Below, in pieces: positions 33,983 through 44,402 of a stretch of 64,000 nucleotides of DNA. The notes under the pieces are model-generated. The model was not told the DNA's origin. It searched no databases and worked only from the letters and a program-made list of their open reading frames with translations. A program made the translations under genes and the position numbers. Each line of letters begins with the position of its first letter. Positions within the stretch are counted from its first letter, which is position 1. Source of the stretch: Asticcacaulis endophyticus (GTDB lineage: Bacteria; Pseudomonadota; Alphaproteobacteria; Caulobacterales; Caulobacteraceae); contig NZ_BMZB01000001.1 in NCBI RefSeq assembly GCF_014652575.1, positions 62,001-126,000 of the forward strand, in the 5' to 3' direction.

Positions 33983-34725
33983 ATGCCCCCCTTTGCGGCA
34001 CAGACCGGACAGTCAGGCTCAGGGGGGATACGGATGGTGCGGCTCTCTCCCGACAGGCCGTCATAGATCAGCAACCGCCCCGTCAAGACCTTACCTGCGC
34101 CGGTGATTAGTTTGACCACCTCAAGTGCGGCCATCGACCCCATCACACCGGCCAGAGCGCCCACGACCCCTACCCGCTCACAGGTTTCCGCATCGGGGGG
34201 AATGTCCGGCACAAAGCACTGATAACAGGGTTTGCCGGTAAAGACCGCCACCTGTCCGCTCCAGCGCCCAAGTGCTGCCGACACCAGCGGTTTATTCAGG
34301 TCTACGCACATCCGGTTGACCAGAAAGCGCGTCTCGAAATTATCGCACCCGTCCAGCACGATATCGTAGGCGCCGATGATCTCCGCCGCATTATTATCCG
34401 TCAGCCGCACCGGATGAGTGATGCACGCCACATGCGGATTGAGCGCTTCCAAATGGGTTTTGGCCTGCCCGGCCTTGGAGGCCCCGACATCGGAGGTCGC
34501 ATACAGCACCTGACGCTGAAGGTTTGAGACCGAAACCTCATCATCATCCAGTAGCCCAAGCCGGCCCACACCTGCCGCCGTCAGATAAAGCGCTGCCGGT
34601 GAGCCTATGCCACCCATGCCGACGATGAGCACCTTCGCCCCCTTAAGCCGCATCTGGCCCATGCCGCCGATTTCCTTAAGAACTATATGGCGGGCGTAGC
34701 GGTCGAATTCATCATCGTTGAGCAT
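33979..34725 (-). CDS. moeB: ThiF/MoeB-family adenylyltransferase (molybdopterin-synthase activating)
   Basis: 248 aa. Nucleotide site GMGGIGSPAALYLTAAGVG (residues about 36-54), arginine finger VSNLQRQ, CDNFETR with the catalytic Asp, and a zinc site formed by CYQCF... and the C-terminal CPVCAAKG. MoeB adenylates the C-terminal Gly of MoaD in molybdenum-cofactor synthesis; ThiF acts on ThiS. No rhodanese domain is attached. The MoeB assignment over ThiF rests on general resemblance because no moa or thi neighbours are in the window. Confidence 0.85.
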   Translation of the reverse strand: MLNDDEFDRYARHIVLKEIGGMGQMRLKGAKVLIVGMGGIGSPAALYLTAAGVGRLGLLDDDEVSVSNLQRQVLYATSDVGASKAGQAKTHLEALNPHVACITHPVRLTDNNAAEIIGAYDIVLDGCDNFETRFLVNRMCVDLNKPLVSAALGRWSGQVAVFTGKPCYQCFVPDIPPDAETCERVGVVGALAGVMGSMAALEVVKLITGAGKVLTGRLLIYDGLSGESRTIRIPPEPDCPVCAAKGGI

Positions 34726-34755
34726 TTAAACGAAATGGCACTTTTTTATAGATTT

Positions 34756-34801
34756 GTCGCGCATTTGATCCAAAAACCGCTGGACACTTTTTGGAATGCG
34801 C
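34756..34801 (+). repeat. REP-like repeat, copy 2 of 5
   Basis: GTCGCGCATTTGATCCAAAA with the inner arms CCAAAAA/TTTTTGG, loop ACCGCTGGACAC, and closing ATGCGC. This copy lies between the divergent starts of moeB and hslV rather than behind a stop codon. Confidence 0.85.
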
Positions 34802-34846
34802 TTAGGCCCCTTGAACTACAACCCCAAAACCGCCAAGTAAGACAAC

Positions 34847-35404
34847 ATGAGCGAACACAATTCCCCGTTTCCAAACTGGCATGGCACCACCATCGTCGCC
34901 GTGCGCCAAAACAATAAGACCGTGATTGCCGGTGACGGTCAGGTCTCCATGGGCCCGACCATCGTCAAGGGCGGCGCGCGTAAGGTGCGCACGCTGGCCG
35001 GCGGTAAGGTACTGGCCGGCTTTGCGGGGGCAACGGCGGATGCCTTTACTCTGCTGGAGCGGCTGGAAGCCAAGCTTGAGCTATACCCGGACCAGTTGGC
35101 GCGAGCCTGCGTTGATCTGGCCAAGGACTGGCGCACGGATCGTTACTTACGCCGGCTTGAGGCCATGCTGCTGGTGGCCGATAAGAACCATATTTTGACC
35201 GTGACGGGCGTGGGCGATGTGCTGGAGCCCGAAGACGGCGTGGCGGCGATTGGCTCCGGCGGCACCTATGCCCTGTCGGCGGCACGCGCTTTGCTGGAGT
35301 ACGAACAGGACGCCGAAACCATCGCCCGCAAGGCCATGAAAATCGCGTCCTCCATCTGCGTCTACACCAATGATCATTTGACGCTTGAGGTTTTGAACCC
35401 GTGA
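34847..35404 (+). CDS. hslV: HslV, ATP-dependent protease proteolytic subunit
   Basis: 185 aa. Mature N-terminal threonine Thr14 in [12 protein letters not shown] after a 13-residue propeptide, longer than the single Met of E. coli HslV; then [25 protein letters not shown] and [11 protein letters not shown], all typical. It forms the double-ring peptidase chamber with HslU. The stop overlaps the following GNAT gene by 4 bp (GTGA). The operon is hslV-GNAT-hslU. Confidence 0.97.
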   Translation: MSEHNSPFPNWHGTTIVAVRQNNKTVIAGDGQVSMGPTIVKGGARKVRTLAGGKVLAGFAGATADAFTLLERLEAKLELYPDQLARACVDLAKDWRTDRYLRRLEAMLLVADKNHILTVTGVGDVLEPEDGVAAIGSGGTYALSAARALLEYEQDAETIARKAMKIASSICVYTNDHLTLEVLNP

Positions 35405-35925
35405 TCAGTTTCCGCCCGCTAACTGATAATGATGCCGGATTGCTGTTGCTGTGGATGACCTCACCGCATGTTCAGCAGTGGTGGCTGAGCGATTGCCAGA
35501 CCGCCGAAGACGGTGTTGAGGATGCTCTGGCCTATATCGGGGCAGCCAATGCCACAGCCTTCATGATCACCTATAGCGATCAACCGATCGGCTATTTTCA
35601 GTGCTATGAATGCAATCCGGACCATGAACCCGACAGCCCGTGCTACAGCGAAAACCCCAGAGGCACATTTTTGTTCGATATGTTCATCGGGGACGCCTCA
35701 CACCTCGGTGACGGCTTAGGGGCGAAAGTCCTCAACAAAGCCGCGGACGGCCTGTTTTATAAGGGCGCTCAGTGCCTGCGCGCCGCCCCCCATGCGACCA
35801 ATATCGCCGCCGTCAAATCGTGTGAACGCGCAGGCTTTACCGCCACCGATCACACCCGCGCCAATGGGCTGGTGCTGATGGTGCGGGCGCGTGATGTGGC
35901 GCCCGACGCTGTGAAATCGGCCTGA
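35401..35925 (+). CDS. GNAT acetyltransferase between hslV and hslU
   Basis: 174 aa, GTG start overlapping hslV by 4 bp. GNAT fold: [19 protein letters not shown] opening, [19 protein letters not shown] as the acetyl-CoA pyrophosphate loop (D-G-L-G for the Q/R-x-x-G-x-G/A motif), then [16 protein letters not shown]. It resembles aminoglycoside 6'-acetyltransferase-like or siderophore-type GNATs in overall order, but its substrate is unknown. Its insertion inside the hslVU operon with translational coupling suggests co-expression under protein stress. Confidence 0.85.
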   Translation: MISFRPLTDNDAGLLLLWMTSPHVQQWWLSDCQTAEDGVEDALAYIGAANATAFMITYSDQPIGYFQCYECNPDHEPDSPCYSENPRGTFLFDMFIGDASHLGDGLGAKVLNKAADGLFYKGAQCLRAAPHATNIAAVKSCERAGFTATDHTRANGLVLMVRARDVAPDAVKSA

Positions 35926-35960
35926 CCCGGCCCGCTATTCCTAATTTGGACTTTGAATTT

Positions 35961-37262
35961 ATGTCTCATACCTTTTCCCCGCGCGAAATTGTCTCCGAAC
36001 TGGACCGTTATATTATCGGTCATAACGATGCCAAAAAAGCCGTGGCCGTGGCGCTGCGCAACCGCTGGCGCCGTAAGCAAACGTCTGATGACATCCGCGA
36101 TGAGATCACCCCGAAAAACATCTTGATGATCGGGCCCACCGGCGTCGGTAAGACTGAAATCGCGCGACGTCTGGCCAAATTGGCCAATGCGCCGTTCATC
36201 AAGGTCGAAGCCACCAAATTCACCGAAGTCGGCTATGTCGGGCGCGATGTCGATCAGATTGTCCGCGATCTGGTCGAGGCCGCCATGCTGATGGTGCGCG
36301 AAAAGAACCGGGCCGGTGTGCGCGCCAAGGCCGAGGCTGCCGCCGAAGAGCGCCTGCTCGACGGGCTGGTCGGGGCCGGGTCGTCACCCGCCACCCGCGA
36401 CAGTTTTCGTAAGCGCCTGCGGGCCGGTGAACTGGACGATAAGGACATCGAAATCAGCGTCAACGAAAGCGCCTCCCCCATCGGCGTGTTTGAAATTCCG
36501 GGCCAGCCGGGCGGCAATTTCAACATCGGCGAAATGCTGTCCAAGGCCATGGGCAATAAGCAAAAAACCGTGCGCCTGACGGTCAAGGCCGCCCAGCCGA
36601 TCCTGCTGTCCGAAGAAAGCGATAAACTGCTCGATCAGGAATCTGTGACGGCAGAGGCTTTGAGCCTGGCCGAAAACGAAGGCATTGTCTTTCTTGATGA
36701 AATCGACAAGGTGGCTTCGAAATCCGAGCGCGGCGGGGCTGATGTTTCCCGCGAAGGGGTACAGCGCGACCTGCTGCCGCTGATCGAAGGCACGACCGTT
36801 TCGACCAAGCATGGGCCGGTCAAGACCGACCATATTCTGTTTATCGCATCGGGCGCGTTCCATGTGGCTAAACCGTCAGACCTGCTGCCGGAATTGCAGG
36901 GCCGCCTGCCGATTCGCGTCGAGCTTAAGGCCCTGACCCAAGACGATTTCCGCCGGATTTTGTCGGAACCCGAAGCCAATCTGATCAAGCAAAATCAGGC
37001 CCTGATGCTGACCGAAGGCGTTGATCTGCAATTCGATGACGGCGCGATCGCCGAGATGGCGGCTGCCGCCGCGCAAGTGAACGCCAAGGTCGAAAACATT
37101 GGCGCGCGCCGTCTTCATACGGTGATTGAAAAGGTCATGGAGGACATTTCCTTCACGGCCTCAGATAAGTCAGGCCAGACCATCCTGATCGATGAAGCCT
37201 ATGTCAAGGAACGCCTTGGCGAGATCGCGGGTGATGCTGACCTCAGCCGATATATTCTATAG
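35961..37262 (+). CDS. hslU: HslU, AAA+ unfoldase of the HslUV protease
   Basis: 433 aa from ATG 35961; the frame opens at TTG 35946 but the family starts at [19 protein letters not shown]. Walker [19 protein letters not shown], the pore loop region [13 protein letters not shown], intermediate domain (about 110-230), Walker [11 protein letters not shown], and the C-terminal YIL that docks into HslV. It unfolds substrates with ATP and feeds them into HslV. The Shine-Dalgarno sequence is weak. Confidence 0.97.
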   Translation: MSHTFSPREIVSELDRYIIGHNDAKKAVAVALRNRWRRKQTSDDIRDEITPKNILMIGPTGVGKTEIARRLAKLANAPFIKVEATKFTEVGYVGRDVDQIVRDLVEAAMLMVREKNRAGVRAKAEAAAEERLLDGLVGAGSSPATRDSFRKRLRAGELDDKDIEISVNESASPIGVFEIPGQPGGNFNIGEMLSKAMGNKQKTVRLTVKAAQPILLSEESDKLLDQESVTAEALSLAENEGIVFLDEIDKVASKSERGGADVSREGVQRDLLPLIEGTTVSTKHGPVKTDHILFIASGAFHVAKPSDLLPELQGRLPIRVELKALTQDDFRRILSEPEANLIKQNQALMLTEGVDLQFDDGAIAEMAAAAAQVNAKVENIGARRLHTVIEKVMEDISFTASDKSGQTILIDEAYVKERLGEIAGDADLSRYIL

Positions 37263-37273
37263 CCGGATTCAAG

Positions 37274-37546
37274 TCAGACTCCGGTCTTTTCCTGCACATA
37301 GCCATCATAGTGCTGGATCAGAAACTCACGGAACTGCCCCGCCAGATGGTCGATATGTTTGTCGCGGTCGGTCGCTATTTGCTCAGGCGTCAGGCTTTGC
37401 GAGACCATAAACGCATTATAGCGGGCCGCGGCGTGGCTCATAGCAATGGCGACCAGTTCATAATCGGCGTCCTTGCTGTGGGTGTTGGCCAGATCAATGT
37501 GACCAGAGGCCATTTTAACGAAAAGTTCCTGATTATTATCCGACAT
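37274..37546 (-). CDS. DUF3144-type small protein
   Basis: 90 aa. Helical, acidic, with the pattern FVKMASGHIDLAN, and AIAMSHAAARYNAFMVSQS, then FREFLIQHYDGYVQE, which resembles the DUF3144 family of small soluble proteins. No function is known. It is convergent with hslU, 11 bp apart. A CCGGA/TCCGG dyad covers the junction (37265-37289). Confidence 0.65.
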   Translation of the reverse strand: MSDNNQELFVKMASGHIDLANTHSKDADYELVAIAMSHAAARYNAFMVSQSLTPEQIATDRDKHIDHLAGQFREFLIQHYDGYVQEKTGV

Positions 37547-37582
37547 GTTACGCCCTGTGATTTTTTATGACTAATATTGATC

Positions 37583-38062
37583 TTATGTGGCGGTGAAATC
37601 CGGGCCTGTCAATTGTTTAAGCAGGGCGGCGCTGGCCTCTTCGCATAAACGGTAAACCGCCTCAAAGTCCCTTGGCCCGCCGTGATAAGGGTCGGGAACA
37701 TCCTTGCGCAGACCCAAGGCCTGCTCCAGATAAAGCCCGACGCGAGCTTTTGATCCGGCGGTTTGCAACCGGCGGATATCGCTAAGGTTTTGACGATCAA
37801 GCCCCAGGATCAGATCAAAACGGTTGAAATCTTCGTGCACCAGTTTACGCGCGCATTGCTCGTGAATGGCAATACCGTAGCGGGCGGCGACGGCAATCGA
37901 GCGCTTATCGGGCGCCGCGCCTATGTGCCAGCCGCCGGTGCCAGCGGAATCGATGAAAAAATGATCGCTCAAACCGACTTCCATGACCTTATGGCGGAAC
38001 ACGCCCTCAGCCAAAGGTGAGCGACAAATATTGCCAAGACAGACAAATAAAACAGATATCAT
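37583..38062 (-). CDS. Low-molecular-weight protein-tyrosine phosphatase
   Basis: 159 aa from ATG 38062; the frame extends to a TTG at 38098 but the P-loop would then be too far in. ISVLFVCLGNICRSP holds the C-x5-R-S loop (Cys8, Arg14) at the N terminus, and VPDPYHGG carries the general-acid Asp near residue 128. It dephosphorylates phosphotyrosine or, in some bacteria, arginine-phosphate or exopolysaccharide kinases. No kinase or polysaccharide genes are next to it. Confidence 0.92.
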   Translation of the reverse strand: MISVLFVCLGNICRSPLAEGVFRHKVMEVGLSDHFFIDSAGTGGWHIGAAPDKRSIAVAARYGIAIHEQCARKLVHEDFNRFDLILGLDRQNLSDIRRLQTAGSKARVGLYLEQALGLRKDVPDPYHGGPRDFEAVYRLCEEASAALLKQLTGPDFTAT

Positions 38063-38130
38063 GACAGGGTTATAGGCATTGCCTGATGGCGGAATCAACT
38101 TAATAGTGGGTTGAACACAGGGTGAACACC

Positions 38131-38469
38131 ATGTCCCAGCCTCTCCCCGAACTGGAAAATTTTATCGACCGGCTTAAGGCCATATCGGATCGCTATGGCC
38201 GGGTATATGGCGTCGATCGCGGTGGCGACTGGCATATCCTGAAACTTCAGGAAGAGATGGGGGAACTGACCCAAAGCTATCTGGCCATGACGGGCCGATC
38301 GCGGCGCGATGAAGCGACCGCACGGCACCATGTGGCTATGGAAATGGCTGATGTGATGTGCATGTTGCTGCTGATGGCGCGGGCTGAAGGCATTGACCTC
38401 AATGCCGCCATTACCGAAAAATGGCTGAAGTGGGAAACGGTGATGACTGAGGAAAGTCACGATGCCTGA
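38131..38469 (+). CDS. MazG-like nucleotide pyrophosphohydrolase
   Basis: 112 aa from ATG 38131, with CAGGGTG upstream. The metal-binding pattern LQEEMGELTQSYLAM (E-E-x-x-E) and EMADVMCMLLLMA (E-x-x-D) are those of the all-alpha NTP pyrophosphatase (MazG/dUTPase-like) superfamily. It may hydrolyse non-canonical nucleoside triphosphates. The stop overlaps the nth start by 8 bp, tying it to DNA repair in one message. Confidence 0.82.
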   Translation: MSQPLPELENFIDRLKAISDRYGRVYGVDRGGDWHILKLQEEMGELTQSYLAMTGRSRRDEATARHHVAMEMADVMCMLLLMARAEGIDLNAAITEKWLKWETVMTEESHDA

Positions 38470-39091
38470 TCCCCGTTTGATCGAAAAACTGTTTACGCGT
38501 TTTGAGGCCGATAAACCCGACCCTAAGACCGAGCTTGATTTCATCAATCCCTATACGCTGGTGGTGGCGGTAGCGCTCTCAGCCCAGACCACCGATAAGG
38601 CGGTCAACAAGGCCACCAAACCGTTGTTTGACCTGGCCTATAATCCGTTCGACATGGTGGCCCTGGGTGAGGAAAAGCTGTCGGCCATGATCGCCTCGAT
38701 CGGGCTTTATCGTACCAAGGCCAAAAACGTCATCAGGCTGTCGCAGATCCTGATCGACAGCTATGGCGGGCAGGTGCCGCTTAACCGTGAGGCGCTGATG
38801 GCTCTGCCCGGCGTGGGCCGCAAGACCGCCAGTGTGGTGCTGAATGAGCTAAATATCGAACCGGCCATTGCGGTTGATACCCATGTTTACCGCGTTTCGC
38901 ACCGCTTAGGGATTGCAGATGCGACTACACCGGATAAGGTTGAGGCGCAGTTGATGGCGATTATTCCGCAAAAGTGGCTGACGCGGGCGCATCATTGGCT
39001 GATCCTGCACGGACGCTACACCTGCGTGGCGCGTAAGCCCATGTGCGGCAGTTGTATCGTCGCGGATTTATGTCCGAAGATCGGCGTCTAA
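38462..39091 (+). CDS. nth: Endonuclease III
   Basis: 209 aa. Helix-hairpin-helix LPGVGRKTASVV with the catalytic Lys, AVDTHVYRVSHRLG with the catalytic Asp, and a C-terminal 4Fe-4S cluster C-x6-C-x2-C-x5-C in CVARKPMCGSCIVADLC. It is a bifunctional DNA glycosylase/AP lyase that removes oxidised pyrimidines. It is translationally coupled to the MazG-like gene and overlaps a small minus-strand gene by 4 bp at the stop. Confidence 0.96.
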   Translation: MPDPRLIEKLFTRFEADKPDPKTELDFINPYTLVVAVALSAQTTDKAVNKATKPLFDLAYNPFDMVALGEEKLSAMIASIGLYRTKAKNVIRLSQILIDSYGGQVPLNREALMALPGVGRKTASVVLNELNIEPAIAVDTHVYRVSHRLGIADATTPDKVEAQLMAIIPQKWLTRAHHWLILHGRYTCVARKPMCGSCIVADLCPKIGV

Positions 39092-39264
39092 CGGCAAATG
39101 CCCGAAGTGACGACAGCATCCTGAGTAACCGACACGCAGTCATTGGCTGACATCTTCACCAGCGTCCGGCCCAGCGAAAACCCGACCAGTACCAGCACGG
39201 CCAGAAGAAAGATCATGGCGTAGATATTGACCGATTTGGTATCACTAGTGTTGAACAACGCCAT
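39088..39264 (-). CDS. Small single-pass membrane protein
   Basis: 58 aa, ATG 39264 (GGGAGGG upstream) to TAG 39088. Hydrophobic segment NIYAMIFLLAVLVLVGFSLG at about 13-32; the C-terminal part contains two Cys (NDCVSVTQ and SGICR), suggesting a periplasmic disulfide-bearing tail. Unknown family. A 20-bp perfect palindrome lies 71 bp upstream, indicating a specific repressor or activator. Confidence 0.7.
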   Translation of the reverse strand: MALFNTSDTKSVNIYAMIFLLAVLVLVGFSLGRTLVKMSANDCVSVTQDAVVTSGICR

Positions 39265-39334
39265 ATAACCCTCCCGAATAGCTGAGTAGAAATACGCCCG
39301 TTACGCGAATGACCAGCGGCGAAAGCTAATCGCA

Positions 39335-39354
39335 ATGTTTACAATTGTAAACAT
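39335..39354. promoter_or_regulatory. 20-bp perfect palindromic operator
   Basis: ATGTTTACAATTGTAAACAT is perfectly self-complementary and contains TACA-N2-TGTA, the core recognised by BlaI/MecI/CopY-type repressors. It lies upstream of the 58-aa membrane protein gene. The cognate regulator is not in the window. Confidence 0.6.
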
Positions 39355-39418
39355 AAGTTTAACGGAAATGCGCTCACGAAGCTATAACAGTCATGTGAGC
39401 CATGATGTCGCACCGGGT

Positions 39419-39937
39419 TTAAGCTGGCCGTAAGCGCTCGAAAACACTGGCAATTTCGCCGTGATAGGTGACATCATGACGGTAGCGGAAGCCTGCCTTG
39501 CGGGCCAGTTTGCGCGAGGGTTCATTGTCATGGCTGATCATGCATAGGGTGCGCTCCAGCGACAGATCGCCATCGGCCAGATCCAACACCGCGTTCACCG
39601 CCTCCCGAGCATAGCCATGACCGTGATGCGCCGGATCGAGGCCCCAGCCCATCTCCGGGGCGTCAAAGACGGGCTCTATATCGCGCATATAGTTGAAAAT
39701 CCCGACACTGCCGATCCAGTTGCCGCCGTCTTTCAATCTTATAGACCAGTTGCCATAGCCAAAGACCTGCCAGTGGCCGATGTCGCGCAACAGCCTCATC
39801 CACACCTCCTCCGGCGTCAGGGGGCGGCGCGTGATGTCGCGCACAAAATCTTCGTTGCGCCATAGGGTGCATAACGGCTCAAAATCATCCGCCGTCATGG
39901 GCATCAGGATCAGACGCGCGGTTTCAATCCGGTTCAC
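39419..39937 (-). CDS. GNAT acetyltransferase (RimJ/RimL-like)
   Basis: 172 aa. MNRIETARLILMPMTADDF is the classical start of RimJ/RimL-type GNATs; GWGLDPAHHGHGYAREAV contains the acetyl-CoA loop (H-H-G-H-G-Y-A), and HDNEPSRKLARKAGF ends the fold. It acetylates protein N termini, ribosomal proteins or small amines; the substrate is unknown. The start overlaps the creatininase-family stop by 4 bp, so both come from one message. Confidence 0.9.
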   Translation of the reverse strand: MNRIETARLILMPMTADDFEPLCTLWRNEDFVRDITRRPLTPEEVWMRLLRDIGHWQVFGYGNWSIRLKDGGNWIGSVGIFNYMRDIEPVFDAPEMGWGLDPAHHGHGYAREAVNAVLDLADGDLSLERTLCMISHDNEPSRKLARKAGFRYRHDVTYHGEIASVFERLRPA

Positions 39938-40710
39938 GATACAGCCTTTGGCGGCACGGGTTCAGCGCTGAAACGCGCGGCATCTTTAAGCAGGCTTATC
40001 GCGGCAGCATCGATCAGTTGCTGGCCTTTTTCGATGCTAGCCAGCGTCGGGTCGGAGCCAATCCGGCCATCGGGGAAGCGGGCGCGATAGTCGGCGGCTT
40101 CGCGGATCGGGCCGTTCGGCGCGATTTTCGGGTCTGGCACCACGTCACGCACCTGATCCGGATAGGCGGCATAGGTAATGGCGATTTCAGACGGAGTGGC
40201 ATGGCTGCCGTGGCCGGTCGGGAACATGACCGAGCACATTTTGGCTATGCCTGACAAATCCCACCAGTTGGTCAGTTTCAGCGCAAACGGGCAGACTTCG
40301 CCGCGGTAGGAATAGCGCGCATATATCTCCGAAAAGGTCGCTTCAATGGTCGCGATATTGCCGCCGTGCCCATTGAGGAAATAGATGCGCTCAAAACCGT
40401 GCCGCGCCAGCGACATCACCCAGTCCTCAATCGCCGCCATAAAGGTCGAAGGCCTGAGAGAAATCGTCCCCGCAAAGCCGAGATGATGCTGCGCCATGCC
40501 GATATTAAAGGTCGGGGCGATCAGAACCGGCTCACCCTGTTCAGCCGCCAGTTTTTCGGCGGCGTGAGCGATGATTTCCGGACACAGCCAATCGGTTCCC
40601 AGAAGGCCGGTCGGGCCGTGCTGTTCATTGGAGCCGATGGGAATAATTACGGTTTTAGACGCACTCAAAAACCGTTCGATTTCCGGCCAGGTCGATACAT
40701 GCAGGATCAT
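39934..40710 (-). CDS. Creatininase-family metal-dependent amidohydrolase
   Basis: 258 aa. Motifs: VIIPIGSNEQHGPTGLLGTDW (Glu, His and Asp metal ligands, about 21-41), YFLNGHGGN and the GHGSHATPSEIA segment. The family includes creatinine amidohydrolase, formamide hydrolases of flavin synthesis and MftE-type peptidases. No mycofactocin or creatine genes are nearby, so the substrate is open. Confidence 0.88.
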   Translation of the reverse strand: MILHVSTWPEIERFLSASKTVIIPIGSNEQHGPTGLLGTDWLCPEIIAHAAEKLAAEQGEPVLIAPTFNIGMAQHHLGFAGTISLRPSTFMAAIEDWVMSLARHGFERIYFLNGHGGNIATIEATFSEIYARYSYRGEVCPFALKLTNWWDLSGIAKMCSVMFPTGHGSHATPSEIAITYAAYPDQVRDVVPDPKIAPNGPIREAADYRARFPDGRIGSDPTLASIEKGQQLIDAAAISLLKDAARFSAEPVPPKAVS

Positions 40711-40927
40711 ATCAGCTACTCTTTAGTCATTACCGCACAGCCCTTAATGAACAGATGGCGGCGCCTGACGGAATTTGCGACAGTTTGGGCCTGGAAAGCT
40801 AATGTTTTTTTGCGTTTTTCAACATTGGTTCTCTCGACTCTGCCCCAATTTCATCCCATGTTCCGGGTGAAAATAAGACGCAGGCTGTCAAGCTGCGCCC
40901 GACTATTTAGATTTAGGAACGCCACAG

Positions 40928-42877
<1,950 letters not shown>

Positions 42878-42886
42878 CTTATTATT

Positions 42887-42948
42887 GTCGCGCATTCCGA
42901 CAACCGCTTCACACTTATCGGAAACGGAGTTCGGCGAAGCCAATGCGC
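42887..42948 (+). repeat. REP-like repeat, copy 3 of 5 (expanded)
   Basis: GTCGCGCATTCCGACAACCGC starts it (split: GTCGCGCAT, TCCGA arm, ACCGCTTCACAC loop, TCGGA arm). An extra ~18 nt (ACGGAGTTCGGCGAAGCC) precedes the closing AATGCGC. It abuts the stop codon (42950-42952) of the minus-strand protease-like gene. Confidence 0.75.
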
Positions 42949-42949
42949 T

Positions 42950-43783
42950 TTAGGTGCGCAGGCAACCCACCTGCGCCACCCGATATTCGCGGCGGAAAGT
43001 ATCGGACACGGTGCCGTAATTGCGGCGCGTGATCGTTTCTTCGCGGTCATAGTCCGGGCGGCGCGACGCAGGATTAGCCAGGGCGTGCAGGGTTTCCGGC
43101 GTCGAAGTATAGATCCGGCCCCGGCGCGGATTGTGACGCAGGGTAATGCCGACCACCTGAGACGCCGTATTCACCGCCGGGCCACCGATAAGCTGGTTCA
43201 GGCTGCCCTTAAGCTCATGGGTATGGCCGGACTCCGCCCAGGCCAGTACGGATTCATTGGACTCAAAGCGCTTGGATTTCGACAGGGTGGTGCGCCCGAT
43301 AAACCGGCCCGTCGCCTCCCCCACCTCACCGCGCGGAAAGCCCGGCATAAAGGCGCGCTGCCCCACTTTGAGCGCTGCCGGATCGGCCAGTGGCAAGGGC
43401 CGTGTGCCACCTGACGTCACCGCAATCTCATAGTTCTCATGGCCCGCAGATTTGCGTATCTTAAACGGTACGCCCAGATTGCCGCCTATGTTCAAGAACG
43501 GATGGGCACAGTTGCGGATGCTGTCGCGGGCAATGATCCATTCACCGGACTGGGACACCGAAAACGCCGTGCCGGTATAGTCGATCTGGGTGGCGACTCC
43601 CTGACCGCTCGGCAAGCTGATGATCGAGCCTTGGGCGAACGGGCTGAAACTGGCCAAAAGGGATATCTCGGACGCACTGGGCGGCGGTGGCGCGGGCGGC
43701 GCCATAGACCGGTCGCGCCAGTTGACGGTGACCATCGTCCCCACCGCCAGCGCAACCCCATAAAGCAGCCAGTCGAGTTTCAC
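42950..43783 (-). CDS. Trypsin-like fold protein with lost catalytic residues
   Basis: 277 aa, GTG start preceded by GGGGCAGCAG. N-terminal membrane anchor (about 5-20), a proline-rich linker (APPAPPPPSA), then a chymotrypsin-like beta fold: YTGTAFSVSQSGEWIIARDSIRNC aligns with the region that normally gives T-A-A-H-C, but reads A-R-D here (84-87), and NQLIGGPAVN (196-205) replaces G-D-S-G-G-P, so Ser is Ile. Both the His and the Ser are therefore missing. A binding or scaffolding role is inferred. It follows the DUF350 gene by 18 bp. Confidence 0.7.
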   Translation of the reverse strand: MKLDWLLYGVALAVGTMVTVNWRDRSMAPPAPPPPSASEISLLASFSPFAQGSIISLPSGQGVATQIDYTGTAFSVSQSGEWIIARDSIRNCAHPFLNIGGNLGVPFKIRKSAGHENYEIAVTSGGTRPLPLADPAALKVGQRAFMPGFPRGEVGEATGRFIGRTTLSKSKRFESNESVLAWAESGHTHELKGSLNQLIGGPAVNTASQVVGITLRHNPRRGRIYTSTPETLHALANPASRRPDYDREETITRRNYGTVSDTFRREYRVAQVGCLRT

Positions 43784-43801
43784 CTGCTGCCCCTTCTGGT
43801 C

Positions 43802-44260
43802 TTAGCCCGCCACAGCGGCGGCGAGGATAATGGCCCCGGCCAGCTTGGCCGCCACCAGCAGCACCGCAGCCGACACTTCGCCTTCGTTGATGCGCTCAGG
43901 CAGGCCCGACAACAGAAAATCGACAATGCGGAACACGAACAGTTGCAACAGGATGGTCGCCCCGCCCCAGATCACAATCTCACGGATCGAGGTTGAGGCT
44001 GACATCGACGTCGCCAAAGGAATAGCCAGACTGATGATCACCCCGCCAAAGCCCACCGCCGCGGCCGAATTACCGTCGCGGATCTGGTTGATTTCCTTAT
44101 AGGGCGTGAGGAACGCATAGACGGCGGTGCCGATCATCAGCATCAAAAGCGTCACACCCGCATGCAGTAAGGTGACGGGAAACCCCGTGCCAAACGCCTG
44201 AAACTCAGGGCGTAAGGCTTCCGGGATAAGGAATTCCGGGTTCAGAAAATCAGGTATCAT
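43802..44260 (-). CDS. DUF350 membrane protein
   Basis: 152 aa from ATG 44260 (GGGGCGAAG upstream; the longer start is TTG). Four hydrophobic segments; DGNSAAAVGFGGVIISLAIPLA and REIVIWGGATILLQLFVFRIVD match DUF350, an inner-membrane family often linked to stress or spermidine-conjugate genes. It is co-transcribed with the pseudo-trypsin gene 18 bp downstream; a membrane complex of the two is a reasonable guess. Confidence 0.82.
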   Translation of the reverse strand: MIPDFLNPEFLIPEALRPEFQAFGTGFPVTLLHAGVTLLMLMIGTAVYAFLTPYKEINQIRDGNSAAAVGFGGVIISLAIPLATSMSASTSIREIVIWGGATILLQLFVFRIVDFLLSGLPERINEGEVSAAVLLVAAKLAGAIILAAAVAG

Positions 44261-44402
44261 AAAGCTTCGCCCCGCCGCTTTGATAATCTTCAAGACCGTT
44301 TTACCGCGCGCTCAGACCATGACGCGTGATGGGCCTTTGTCAATCATTTCAATATAACCGGAAATTCCTAAGATATTGCGACGGTTTTCCCCCAAAACGG
44401 GT

